Part shown: positions 1-7,541 of the stretch, piece by piece
How positions within the stretch are numbered: the first letter of the stretch is position 1
Layout of the letters: every line of letters begins with the position of its first letter
Source: JBBRMY01 sp038230595
GTDB lineage: Bacteria; Bacteroidota; Ignavibacteria; Tepidaquicellales; Tepidaquicellaceae
Length of the DNA: 18,430 bases
Assembly (NCBI GenBank): GCA_038230595.1
Contig: JBBRMY010000040.1
Span: 1-18,430, forward strand
Direction of reading: 5' to 3'
Notes under the pieces: model-generated
The model's input: only the letters and a program-made list of their open reading frames with translations
The model's database searches: none
Told to the model about the DNA's origin: nothing
Translations under genes and position numbers: made by a program

Positions 1-195
1 AGAAAGAAAAGATCCATGAGAAAAAAGATGATGATGAAGGATAAGACTTCAACAACTACTCCTACTGATACAAAGAAGGATATGAAGAAGACTACTCCAA
101 CTGATACAAAGAAAACAACAACTCCAACTGATACAAAGAAGGATATGAAGAAGACAACTCCTCCGACTACTCCTCCTACAACACCAAAGAAATAA
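1..195 (+). CDS. 3' end of Lys/Thr/Pro repeat protein (partial)
   Basis: The reading frame is open from the first base and ends at TAA 193-195, leaving 64 residues of a gene that starts before the window. The visible tail is almost entirely Lys, Thr, Pro, Asp and Met. A 12-residue unit TTPTDTKKDMKK occurs at visible residues 19-30, in shortened form (TTPTDTKK) at 31-38, and again at 40-51; the protein closes with PPTTPPTTPKK. I see no catalytic domain. The tail is strongly basic and probably disordered, as in nucleic-acid-binding or cell-wall-associated tails, but its function is not recognised. An ATG at 16-18 lies in frame, yet the frame is open upstream of it, so a partial gene is the simpler reading. 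The in-frame DNA repeats make length variation between strains plausible. Confidence 0.6.
   Translation, partial: RKKRSMRKKMMMKDKTSTTTPTDTKKDMKKTTPTDTKKTTTPTDTKKDMKKTTPPTTPPTTPKK
55..153 (+). repeat. In-frame tandem repeat, 36-nt unit
   Basis: Units at 55-90 and 118-153 encode the same 12 residues (TTPTDTKKDMKK). A truncated 24-nt unit at 91-114 lies between them. The units differ by only a few, mostly synonymous, changes, as expected for unequal crossing-over or slippage within a coding repeat. Confidence 0.75.
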
Positions 196-235
196 TAATC
201 AGAAATGATTATATCTCTTTAGTTGGTGATATATT

Positions 236-272
236 AAAACCCCTTTCGTTGAAAAACGGAAGGGGTTTTTTT
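236..272 (+). terminator. Rho-independent terminator
   Basis: A 15-bp stem pairs 236-250 (AAAACCCCTTTCGTT) with 255-269 (AACGGAAGGGGTTTT). One pair is a G-U wobble, the loop is a GAAA tetraloop, and a T-run follows. It lies 40 nt after the stop of the repeat protein and should end that transcript, so phoH needs its own promoter in the next ~57 nt. Confidence 0.9.
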
Positions 273-329
273 GTTTAAGAACTTAATACAAACGATTTTG
301 GTTTTACTATTTAATTAAATGATTTAAGA

Positions 330-1328
330 TTGTCAGAAAAACGTATAACACTTGAAGGTATAGATATTCTCAATTTTGCAGGCGTAAGAGACGAAAATAT
401 TAATCTTGTTAAAGAAAATATCAATGCAACTCTAGTTCTCAGAGGTGATGAAGTTTATTTAAAAGGATCGGATTCCGAAATCCAGTCTGCTGAAAGGATA
501 ATTGATGAAATGAAATTTCTTCAGAAAAGGCAGGGTTCTTTAACTTCACATGATGTAAAACTTATAATTGATCTTATCGATGATAGTCGTGAAACAAGGA
601 ATAAAATGAATATTCCTCAAAATAATTCGGATCTTAAGAATGTAATTCTTTTTAAAAATTCTTCAGATCTTGTAAAGCCACGCACTCCGACACAAATAGA
701 GTATGGTCAGAAAGTTAGTGAAAATGATATTGTCTTCGCCATTGGTCCTGCAGGAACAGGTAAGACATATCTCGCAGTTGCATTCGCCGTCGCAGCATTA
801 AAGAATAAACAGGTAGCTAAGATCGTTCTTGCAAGACCGGCAGTAGAAGCAGGTGAGAGCCTTGGCTTTCTTCCTGGTGACCTTTCTGATAAGGTGGACC
901 CATACTTAAGACCTCTTTACGATGCACTTGAGGATATGATGCCGCATGACAAGCTGAAAGGATATTTGGAAAAGAATATTATTGAGATAGTTCCTCTGGC
1001 TTATATGAGAGGTAGAACTTTGAGTAATGCATTTGTAATTCTAGATGAAGCTCAGAATTCAACTACAACTCAGATGAAAATGTTCTTAACCAGGATCGGC
1101 GCAAGTTCTAAAGCCATAATAAATGGTGATATAACTCAGATCGATCTTCCAAGAAGAGATATGTCAGGCTTGGTGGAAATAAAGGATATATTAAATAATG
1201 TGGAAGGAATATCTTTTGTATATTTTAATAAAGGGGATGTTGTAAGGCATAAGCTTGTAAAAGATATTCTGGAAGCGTATGAAAAATTCGGAGAAGCAAA
1301 AGAGAGTCAGAAAAATTACCAAAAGTAA
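330..1328 (+). CDS. phoH: PhoH family ATPase (PhoH/PhoL-like)
   Basis: This 332-residue protein is a cytoplasmic P-loop ATPase of the PhoH family, often linked to RNA metabolism and ribosome or stress functions; the exact substrate is not settled for the family. An N-terminal alpha/beta region (about 1-70) has the LEGIDILNFAGVRDENI pattern typical of PhoH-like proteins. Walker A is GPAGTGKT at 139-146, followed by the family block ARPAVEAGESLGFLPGD from 168. Walker B is FVILDEAQ at 235-242. The start is TTG: the upstream in-frame codons reach TAA at 312-314 with no ATG or GTG, and the first in-frame Met (residue 61) would remove the N-terminal domain. A two-codon ORF (ATG ATT TAA, 319-327) ends 2 nt before the TTG. 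The usual ybeY neighbour is absent. The gene converges on rsmB with 2 nt between them. Confidence 0.93.
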   Translation: MSEKRITLEGIDILNFAGVRDENINLVKENINATLVLRGDEVYLKGSDSEIQSAERIIDEMKFLQKRQGSLTSHDVKLIIDLIDDSRETRNKMNIPQNNSDLKNVILFKNSSDLVKPRTPTQIEYGQKVSENDIVFAIGPAGTGKTYLAVAFAVAALKNKQVAKIVLARPAVEAGESLGFLPGDLSDKVDPYLRPLYDALEDMMPHDKLKGYLEKNIIEIVPLAYMRGRTLSNAFVILDEAQNSTTTQMKMFLTRIGASSKAIINGDITQIDLPRRDMSGLVEIKDILNNVEGISFVYFNKGDVVRHKLVKDILEAYEKFGEAKESQKNYQK

Positions 1329-1332
1329 TTTT
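1312..1332. terminator. Candidate bidirectional terminator over two stop codons
   Basis: Stem 1312-1319 (AAAATTAC) pairs with 1325-1332 (GTAATTTT) around a 5-nt loop. The hairpin contains the phoH stop (1326-1328) and reaches into the rsmB stop (1331-1333). Both strands give a U-rich 3' side, and AAGAGA/TCTCTT on the flanks can extend the structure. The stem is only 8 bp and AT-rich, so strength is uncertain, but it is the only candidate terminator between these convergent genes. Confidence 0.4.
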
Positions 1333-2836
1333 ATTCTCTTATAAGTCTCACTGAAAAAGAGCCATCAACATAATTCCTCATTGGAAATGTTTCAATGCAT
1401 CCTTCTTCGTTCACAATTCTTTTGTTAACATACTTATCAGCCTTATCAATTTTAAATTCAGGATGCTTTTCAAGAAATTTATGAACAACATCAATATTTT
1501 CCTCTACTTCTGTAGTACATGTACTGTAAACAATTACTCCCTGAGGCTTTAAATATTTTACAGAGTTTTCCAGTATCTCGACCTGCAATGCCTGAAGTTT
1601 ACAGATATCTTCAAGCTCTCTTTTCCATTTAATGTCAGGTTTCTTTGATATCACTCCTAACCCAGAGCATGGGGCATCAACAAGTATTTTATCCATTTTT
1701 CCGATCAATTCTTTAGAAAGTAATTCACTCTCAGGCATATTTACGTCATCATGTATGGTTGTAACTCCTTTCATACCTGTTCTTTCAAAATTTCTTTCCA
1801 TTCTTTCTATTCTGGAAAGATATTTGTCAACTGCGTATATATTTGCTTCCCCATTGGTCAGCTCATAGATATGTGAAGTTTTTCCGCCAGGTGCAGCGCA
1901 TACATCCAGTATGCTTTCTCCTTTTTGTGGGGCAAGTAATAATGAAGGAAGTCCGGCGCTTTCATCCTGAATTGAGAACCAACCCTTCTTGAACATTTCG
2001 TTATTATATATCTTTGCCATCGCGCGAATTGTAACAAAGTTCGGAGAATTATTACCTCTTCGGGTCTGGAAATTTTCTGCCTGAAGTCCTTTTTCAACTT
2101 CTTCCAGAGTAGTTTTTGTAGTGTTTATTCGTAATCCTAAGATCGGTCTTTTATTATTGAATTCACAAAGTTTTTCAGCATCTTCAAAGCCAAATCTTGT
2201 AACCCATCTTTTTACCATCCAGTTTGGATGTGACTGAACCATTCCTAAATAATTTACCTCATCTATGTCCCTGGAAGGCCATACAAGATTATCAAGTGAT
2301 CTGATTATAGTTCTTAGTAAGCCGTTTACAACACCCGCATGCTTATCTCCATGGAGTCGTTTAATAAATTCTACTGCTTCATTTACTGCAGCAGAATAAG
2401 GGATCTTATTAAGGAATAATATCTGATATAATGCAACACGCATTGCATTCCTTACTTCCGGAAGGCATTTTTCGTATTGACCGCGATAAAAACCGTTAAG
2501 GAACCAATCCAATCTTCTCATCCATCTTATAACTCCATGGGTGAGCTCATTAAGAAGAGCCTTATCAAAATCATTGAAATTACTATTCCTGAGCTCTGAA
2601 TCCATTAGCTTGTCCAGATATGAATCTGTTCTCTCGCATCTGCAAATGATCTTAACTGCACAGGCTCTTACATCAGAATATATAGACTTATGATTACGGT
2701 CAGGGTTTATATTATGAACTATTTCTTTCCTATGTGCTGTTTTTACCTGTGATCCCGATGGCTGAGCGCTTTTTACTTCGCTTTTTCCATTAGTGGATTC
2801 AGTTTTTTTCTCTTCTTTTTTATTCTCTTCTTGCAT
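1331..2836 (-). CDS. rsmB: 16S rRNA m5C methyltransferase, RsmB/Sun family
   Basis: SAM-dependent RNA cytosine-C5 methyltransferase; RsmB modifies C967 of 16S rRNA (E. coli numbering). Residues about 55-190 form the NusB-like RNA-binding domain. The Rossmann methyltransferase domain follows, with motif I DVCAAPGGKT at 311-320, motif IV DAPCSG at 387-392 (Cys390) and motif VI YSTCT at 437-441 (Cys440). These are the two cysteines of the family mechanism: the motif VI Cys attacks C6 and the motif IV Cys helps release the product. At 501 residues it is longer than the usual 430-450. The excess is a Lys/Glu/Ser-rich, probably disordered N-terminal extension of about 50 residues. ATG at 2836 is the only start that keeps the NusB domain intact. 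The 89-nt gap to the dinG-like gene allows co-transcription. Confidence 0.92.
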   Translation of the reverse strand: MQEENKKEEKKTESTNGKSEVKSAQPSGSQVKTAHRKEIVHNINPDRNHKSIYSDVRACAVKIICRCERTDSYLDKLMDSELRNSNFNDFDKALLNELTHGVIRWMRRLDWFLNGFYRGQYEKCLPEVRNAMRVALYQILFLNKIPYSAAVNEAVEFIKRLHGDKHAGVVNGLLRTIIRSLDNLVWPSRDIDEVNYLGMVQSHPNWMVKRWVTRFGFEDAEKLCEFNNKRPILGLRINTTKTTLEEVEKGLQAENFQTRRGNNSPNFVTIRAMAKIYNNEMFKKGWFSIQDESAGLPSLLLAPQKGESILDVCAAPGGKTSHIYELTNGEANIYAVDKYLSRIERMERNFERTGMKGVTTIHDDVNMPESELLSKELIGKMDKILVDAPCSGLGVISKKPDIKWKRELEDICKLQALQVEILENSVKYLKPQGVIVYSTCTTEVEENIDVVHKFLEKHPEFKIDKADKYVNKRIVNEEGCIETFPMRNYVDGSFSVRLIRE

Positions 2837-2925
2837 TATATAAGTTACTCATTTATATAGGTAATTTAAATGCAATCTAAAGGAGTGCAGCTATGAAGGG
2901 ACTTTTACGTGGAATGACCGTTACT

Positions 2926-4896
2926 TTAAACAATTTCAACTTCACATTCATCTATAGAATTCAAAAAATACCTTCCATAGCTTTTTTTAATTATTCTGCT
3001 GTCCAGAATTACAATTATCCCGGTATCTTTTTTATTTCTTATCAGTCTTCCAAAGCCTTGCCTGAACTTCAGAATTGCCTCCGGTAATAAATAATCATTA
3101 AAGCTGTTTCCTCCGTTTGATTCAATAAACTCTATTCTTGCCTGAACGACAGGATGATCAGGAACAAGAAAGGGAAGCCGCGTAATTATTAGATTGCTCA
3201 ATGATTCCCCGGGAATATCTACACCCATCCAGAAGCTATCCAATCCGAAAAGTACAGAATTAATATCAGCTCTGAATTCATTTAGTATCTTTGTTCTTGA
3301 AGAGCCTGAGCCCTGCACGAGCAGGCTTATGCCTTTTGATTCAAGCTTTGGCTTTATAAGTATACTAACTTTTTTCATTAAAGCTGAATTGGTAAATAAT
3401 ACCAAAGCTTTTCCATTGGTCATTTCAACATAATGATCAATTTGATTCTGAAGATCTATAATATATTCTTCTGAAACTTCCTTTCCCGGGTCTTTCATTT
3501 CCCGGGGAATGTAAACTGTAAGTTGCCTTCTTAGATCAAATGGAGAATCAAGCTTAAGCTCATCGCATCTTTCACCTCCAAGCCGTTTTTTAAAATAGGT
3601 AAAGGAGTTATTAATGGTTAATGTTGCGCTGGTAAGTATCGAAGTATTATTCTCTTTGAAAATATTTTCTCTGAAAAATTCTGAAAGATCTATCGGAGCG
3701 CTTTGAAGATAAACATTAGAATCAAATCTTTGAGATGCTATCTCAACCCAGTAAACAAAATTATCTGAGTTTTCATTATTCATCTGATTAAGAAATTCAT
3801 CTATAGAATTATCTATCCCTGCTATTATCTCAATATAATACTGCAGCTCATCCTGCTGAGAATCATCTTTGCAAAATCGTAGCAGCATCTTAAGCTCACT
3901 AAGCAGTTTACGAAATCTTTCCTTTAGCTGATTTCTTTCAAGATCTTTTTCATGAATTCTTACTTTCAGCTTTGCTGTATTCACATTTCGAAGATTAAAA
4001 ACCTTATCTCTGATCTGCCTGAAGAAATTTTCATTTATCTGTAAAATATTTTCTATTTCAGCTTGAAGGTGAAGCGCAGGAAATGAGAGAAGAAATCCTT
4101 TTTGCTTATAAGGATTATAAAGTTTATTCAGGTAAAATTTTATTGTATCTCTTGAAACAGAAGGACATATATGCTCTGATGCAACAGCCTCTACAGTATG
4201 CGCCTCATCAAAAATGATAAAATCATTTTTAAATAAATAACCCTGTTTATCTGAATCATCTGAGTTTAATAAAGTAAAAAAAAGATGATGATTGACAATT
4301 ATCACATCAGAATCACTTACTTCCTGCTTTGCTTTTTGATAAAAGCATTTTGTATGTTCACCTCCGCATGATTTAGTTGAGCATATTCCTTTTTCGGAAT
4401 TAATTGTTGTCCAGATAGTATCAGGAACCTGAAAATCAAGATCTGATAAAGTCCCATCGGTCGTCGTCTTTGACCATTTATATATTTTATTCAGAAGTAC
4501 CTGTTCGTCAGTCTCGAATAAAGTATTAGAGCTGTCCATCGCCTTTTCAAGCCTTCGGGGGCACAAATAATTTCGTCTTCCCTTTAATATAACCGCCTTA
4601 AATTCTACTTCTAATTTATCTTTTAAAAAAGGAATGTCCTTAAGTATTAATTGCTCCTGCAAATTAATTGTATTTGTGGAAATTACTACACGCCTTCCAT
4701 TTTCTTTTGCGTATAGAATTGACGGTACAAGATATGCAAAGCTTTTCCCAATTCCGGTAGGAGCCTCAATAAATACATGTTTTTGATGCTTTAATGACTC
4801 AATTATCTTATGAGCCATATCAAGCTGACCTTGTCGGAATTCTTCTAATATGATCCCATCACTGAAAAAATCTGTAACTATGCTCTCAATTTCCAT
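2926..4896 (-). CDS. dinG: DinG/XPD-like ATP-dependent DNA helicase with Fe-S cluster
   Basis: Superfamily 2 helicase of the DinG/YoaA/XPD group, 656 residues, expected to unwind DNA 5'-3' during repair or R-loop/D-loop processing. Walker A is APTGIGKS at 45-52 and the DEAH box is at 230-233. Four cysteines placed as in the XPD/DinG 4Fe-4S domain lie between them: Cys112, Cys172, Cys177 and Cys184. The second RecA-like domain shows TSATL at 422-426 and motif VI QGFGRLIR at 613-620. No exonuclease domain is fused to the N terminus, unlike Firmicute DinG. Whether it is the DinG or the YoaA orthologue cannot be decided here, so the symbol is at family level. The ATG at 4894-4896 starts just before the Q-motif-like segment FRQGQLDM. 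It is divergent from tal. Confidence 0.9.
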   Translation of the reverse strand: MEIESIVTDFFSDGIILEEFRQGQLDMAHKIIESLKHQKHVFIEAPTGIGKSFAYLVPSILYAKENGRRVVISTNTINLQEQLILKDIPFLKDKLEVEFKAVILKGRRNYLCPRRLEKAMDSSNTLFETDEQVLLNKIYKWSKTTTDGTLSDLDFQVPDTIWTTINSEKGICSTKSCGGEHTKCFYQKAKQEVSDSDVIIVNHHLFFTLLNSDDSDKQGYLFKNDFIIFDEAHTVEAVASEHICPSVSRDTIKFYLNKLYNPYKQKGFLLSFPALHLQAEIENILQINENFFRQIRDKVFNLRNVNTAKLKVRIHEKDLERNQLKERFRKLLSELKMLLRFCKDDSQQDELQYYIEIIAGIDNSIDEFLNQMNNENSDNFVYWVEIASQRFDSNVYLQSAPIDLSEFFRENIFKENNTSILTSATLTINNSFTYFKKRLGGERCDELKLDSPFDLRRQLTVYIPREMKDPGKEVSEEYIIDLQNQIDHYVEMTNGKALVLFTNSALMKKVSILIKPKLESKGISLLVQGSGSSRTKILNEFRADINSVLFGLDSFWMGVDIPGESLSNLIITRLPFLVPDHPVVQARIEFIESNGGNSFNDYLLPEAILKFRQGFGRLIRNKKDTGIIVILDSRIIKKSYGRYFLNSIDECEVEIV

Positions 4897-5017
4897 TATT
4901 CAAATTATCAAATAAAAAATAAAATAGTTATGCAGATAAGGAATTACTTTAACAGAATTTTTTAACTATTTTTTATTTAACGCAAATAGATTATTTTATA
5001 ATCATAAAACCATCTTT
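4897..5017. promoter_or_regulatory. Divergent promoter region between dinG and tal
   Basis: This 121-nt, very AT-rich spacer separates divergent starts and must hold promoters for both. On the + strand a TATAAT hexamer sits at 4997-5002, 15 nt before the tal ATG, but no convincing -35 lies 16-18 nt upstream. A 10-bp inverted repeat (4921-4930 with 4963-4972, AAAATAGTTA) with a 32-nt spacer is also present and could be an operator, or chance in AT-rich DNA. Confidence 0.35.
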
Positions 5018-5683
5018 ATGAAAATTTTTATAGACACAGCTAATTTAGACGAGATAAAAGAAGCCGCTTCCATGGGTATTCTTGATGGTGTAACCACAAA
5101 TCCGTCATTAGTTTCAAAGGAAGGACACAAGGATTTCCGTTCAATGCTTGAGAAAATTACTCAGTTAGTTGACGGAGATATAAGTGCCGAAGTAGTATCG
5201 CTTGATGTAGATGGCATGCTTAAAGAAGGAAGAGATTATGCAAAAATACACAAGAATATTGTTGTTAAAGTACCATTAATAAAAGAAGGTCTTAAAGCAG
5301 TAAAGATTTTTGCTGAAGAAGGTATCAGAACAAACGTAACACTTTGCTTTACTCCTTCTCAGGCTGTATTGGCTGCCAAAGCCGGAGCTTATATTATTAG
5401 CCCGTTCGTTGGAAGACTTGATGATATATCAGTAAACGGTATGGATATGGTTGCCGATCTGATACAGATTTATAAAAATTATAATTATAAAACCCAGGTA
5501 TTGGTTGCATCTATCAGACATCCGATTCATTTTGTTGAAAGCTGTCTTCTTGGAGCTGATATCGGCACAATGCCATTTAAGATCATCGAAATGCTTTTCA
5601 AGCATCCACTGACAGATAGCGGTCTTGCTACATTTTTAAAAGATTGGGAAAAGCTTCAGAAAGAAAGTAAAGAGAAGAAATAA
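5018..5683 (+). CDS. tal: Transaldolase, small TalC/FSA-type subfamily
   Basis: A 221-residue class I aldolase-fold enzyme that transfers a dihydroxyacetone unit in the pentose phosphate pathway. The N terminus MKIFIDTANLDEIK and TTNPSLV (26-32) are diagnostic. The Schiff-base lysine is Lys84 in VVKVP. Two positions bear on substrate choice. The residue matching Gln59 of E. coli fructose-6-phosphate aldolase (FSA) is Glu58 (SAEVV), and the one matching FSA Tyr131 is Phe130 (SPFVGR). Both are the transaldolase state, so I call transaldolase rather than FSA; the alignment is by eye. It is first in a same-strand run, and the HEPN gene follows after 6 nt. There is no Shine-Dalgarno before the ATG. 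Confidence 0.93.
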   Translation: MKIFIDTANLDEIKEAASMGILDGVTTNPSLVSKEGHKDFRSMLEKITQLVDGDISAEVVSLDVDGMLKEGRDYAKIHKNIVVKVPLIKEGLKAVKIFAEEGIRTNVTLCFTPSQAVLAAKAGAYIISPFVGRLDDISVNGMDMVADLIQIYKNYNYKTQVLVASIRHPIHFVESCLLGADIGTMPFKIIEMLFKHPLTDSGLATFLKDWEKLQKESKEKK

Positions 5684-5689
5684 TTTGAA

Positions 5690-6088
5690 ATGAGTGAGAC
5701 GGATATAAGATGGAAACAGCGATTTGATAATTTGGAAAAAGCATTTAGAAATTTGTCGAATGCTGTAACAAAAAAAGAATTATCTGATCTGGAATCCGCC
5801 GGTTTAATAAAGACATATGAATTTACCTTTGAACTTTCATGGAAAACAATTGGAGATTATTTAAACGAAAAAAAGGTTGAGGTAAAATTTCCAAGGGATA
5901 TAGTAAAAGAAGCATTTAAATTTGGGATTTTAAGCGATGGGGATGTTTGGATTGATATGCTTGATAAAAGAAATCTTATGAGCCACACTTATGATAAAGA
6001 AGATGCAAAGGAAGCTTGTGACCTTATAAAGAAAAAATATTTTGAAGAATTTGAAAAGTTAATTATTTATTTCAAAAAAGAATTGTAA
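5690..6088 (+). CDS. HEPN-domain protein, HI0074 family (type VII toxin-like)
   Basis: A 132-residue, all-helical HEPN protein of the HI0074 'nucleotidyltransferase substrate-binding' family, recognisable from LESAGLIKTYEFTFELSWK (34-52) and RNLMSHTY (94-101). The latter is a perfect R-X4-H-X-Y motif: Arg94, His99, Tyr101. In characterised type VII toxin-antitoxin systems Arg and His form the RNase site, and the Tyr is AMPylated by the partner nucleotidyltransferase, which blocks toxicity. The gene starts 6 nt after the tal stop, and its TAA (6086-6088) shares one base with the ATG of the MNT partner, so translation is probably coupled. Toxin-first order fits HEPN/MNT modules. Some HI0074 pairs may act in other nucleotidyl-transfer roles, so toxicity is inferred. 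Confidence 0.88.
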   Translation: MSETDIRWKQRFDNLEKAFRNLSNAVTKKELSDLESAGLIKTYEFTFELSWKTIGDYLNEKKVEVKFPRDIVKEAFKFGILSDGDVWIDMLDKRNLMSHTYDKEDAKEACDLIKKKYFEEFEKLIIYFKKEL

Positions 6089-6414
6089 TGATAGGCGGAA
6101 TCTCTGATAAAAGTTATGAACTGATTTACAATGCATTTGTGAAATATCCAATGGTTGAAGAAGTAATTCTCTTTGGCAGCAGGGCAAAAGGTGATTTTAA
6201 GAATGGAAGTGATATTGATTTGGCAATTAAGGGACATGAAAACTTAAAGAATACTGCCTGGGAAATAAGTAGTTATTTGAATGAAACACTACCGATACCT
6301 TATACAATAGATGTTTTGGACTATAATAATTTAAAAAATGAATCATTAAAAAACCACATAGACAGAGTTGGAATTATATTTTTTAAACAAAATCAAAAAG
6401 AAGTTTTAATTTGA
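6088..6414 (+). CDS. MNT-type minimal nucleotidyltransferase (antitoxin-like)
   Basis: A 108-residue minimal nucleotidyltransferase of the Pol-beta superfamily. The signature GSX10DXD is intact at Gly30-Ser31 and Asp42/Asp44, and a third acidic residue, Asp75 in TIDVLD, completes the metal site. In type VII modules such proteins transfer AMP to the HEPN toxin. Its ATG overlaps the HEPN stop by 1 nt. Its own TGA (6412-6414) overlaps the TTG start of gcvT (6411-6413) by 4 nt, so the pair is wedged between two metabolic genes with no room for a terminator. The intact active site suggests it is functional. Confidence 0.88.
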   Translation: MIGGISDKSYELIYNAFVKYPMVEEVILFGSRAKGDFKNGSDIDLAIKGHENLKNTAWEISSYLNETLPIPYTIDVLDYNNLKNESLKNHIDRVGIIFFKQNQKEVLI

Positions 6415-7490
6415 AAAAAACAGCATTCAATAATATTCATAAGCAGCTAAAGGGCAAGCTTGTAGAATTTGCAGGATATGAAATGCCTATTCAATACGAA
6501 GGAATTATTGCTGAGCATAAAGCAGTAAGAAATTCGGTTGGAGTATTTGATGTTTCCCATATGGGTGAAGTTGAAGTCAGAGGCAAGGATGCCTTCGATT
6601 TTGTTCAGAAGTTAACTACAAACGATGTCTCTCAGCTGTCCAAGGGAAAAGTGCAATATTCAAGCATGTGCCTCAATGATGGAGGGATAGTCGATGACCT
6701 TCTTGTATATCATTGCGGAGATTATTTTATGCTTGTAATAAACGCTTCCAATATTGAAAAGGATATAAAATGGATGCAGGAAAATATTTTTGGAGACGTT
6801 ACTCTTAAAAATATATCTGACGAAACTTCCTTGCTCGCAATACAGGGAAAGAATTCATTACCAACGCTTCAGAAGTTGACAGATACCGATCTCTCAAAAA
6901 TAGATTATTATAATTTTGTATTTGGGAAAATAGCAGGGCAGGATGTAATTATATCGCACACAGGCTATACCGGAGAAAAAATATGCTTTGAATTATATTC
7001 TTCATCAGATGTAAAAATGTCTGAAGACCTTTGGAATGCAATTTTCGAAGCAGGAAAAGAATTTGATATAAAGCCTATTGGTCTTGGCGCAAGAGATACA
7101 TTAAGACTGGAGTATGCATTCAGGCTTTACGGAAATGATATGGATGAAACTTCAAACACGCTTGAAGCGGGATTAGGTTGGATAACAAAGATCGACAAAG
7201 GTGATTTTAACGGAAAGGAAGCTATTCAGAAAGTTAAAGCAGCGGGCTTGAAAAGAAAGCTGGTGGGAATTATTGTGGATGACAGAATTGCTGCAAGACA
7301 TGGTCATGAAGTTTTTTCCGGAGACAAAAAGATCGGAATTGTAACCAGCGGCGGATTATCTCCAATGCTGAATAAAAATATAGGACTCGCTTATATTGAT
7401 GAGGGCTTTAATAAGGCCGGTACTGAAGTAGAAATAGCTGTTAGAGATAAAAAATTAAAAGCAAAGGTTGTAAAAACTCCTTTTCTTTAA
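6411..7490 (+). CDS. gcvT: Aminomethyltransferase (glycine cleavage T-protein)
   Basis: T-protein of the glycine cleavage system, 359 residues: it moves the aminomethyl carbon from H-protein lipoate to tetrahydrofolate, giving 5,10-methylene-THF and ammonia. Seen are the N-terminal FAGYEMPIQY block (20-29), DVSHMGE (47-53), the catalytic Asp region GGIVDDLLVY (91-100, Asp95/Asp96), HTGYTGEK (183-190) and GLGARDTLRLE (224-234). The start is TTG at 6411: the encoded MKKTAFNNIH opening matches the family start, and no ATG lies before the FAGYEMP block. No other gcv gene and no glycine riboswitch is visible. Its 4-nt overlap with the MNT gene suggests reinitiation after MNT translation. comB follows after 51 nt without an obvious terminator. 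Confidence 0.94.
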   Translation: MKKTAFNNIHKQLKGKLVEFAGYEMPIQYEGIIAEHKAVRNSVGVFDVSHMGEVEVRGKDAFDFVQKLTTNDVSQLSKGKVQYSSMCLNDGGIVDDLLVYHCGDYFMLVINASNIEKDIKWMQENIFGDVTLKNISDETSLLAIQGKNSLPTLQKLTDTDLSKIDYYNFVFGKIAGQDVIISHTGYTGEKICFELYSSSDVKMSEDLWNAIFEAGKEFDIKPIGLGARDTLRLEYAFRLYGNDMDETSNTLEAGLGWITKIDKGDFNGKEAIQKVKAAGLKRKLVGIIVDDRIAARHGHEVFSGDKKIGIVTSGGLSPMLNKNIGLAYIDEGFNKAGTEVEIAVRDKKLKAKVVKTPFL

Positions 7491-7541
7491 TGCTCATATT
7501 ACAGAATTCAAGAATAAAAACAGAAAGGTAATTCAGGATTA

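Noticed and set aside
1632..1868. A 78-residue + strand ORF inside rsmB
   Set aside because: Antisense shadow of the methyltransferase domain; the conserved motifs I, IV and VI are on the minus strand.
2893..3087. A 64-residue + strand ORF with an AGGAG sequence 8 nt before its ATG
   Set aside because: It lies almost wholly antisense to the C-terminal coding region of the helicase, has no recognisable motif, and strong Shine-Dalgarno sites are not used by the real genes here.
5690..5692. HEPN gene start at the TTG at 5685
   Set aside because: That TTG is out of frame and reads TTG AAA TGA, so it stops at once; ATG 5690 is the only suitable start near the tal stop.
6300..6411. Glycine riboswitch before gcvT
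   Set aside because: The region upstream is MNT coding sequence running straight into gcvT, and I see no paired glycine-aptamer structure.
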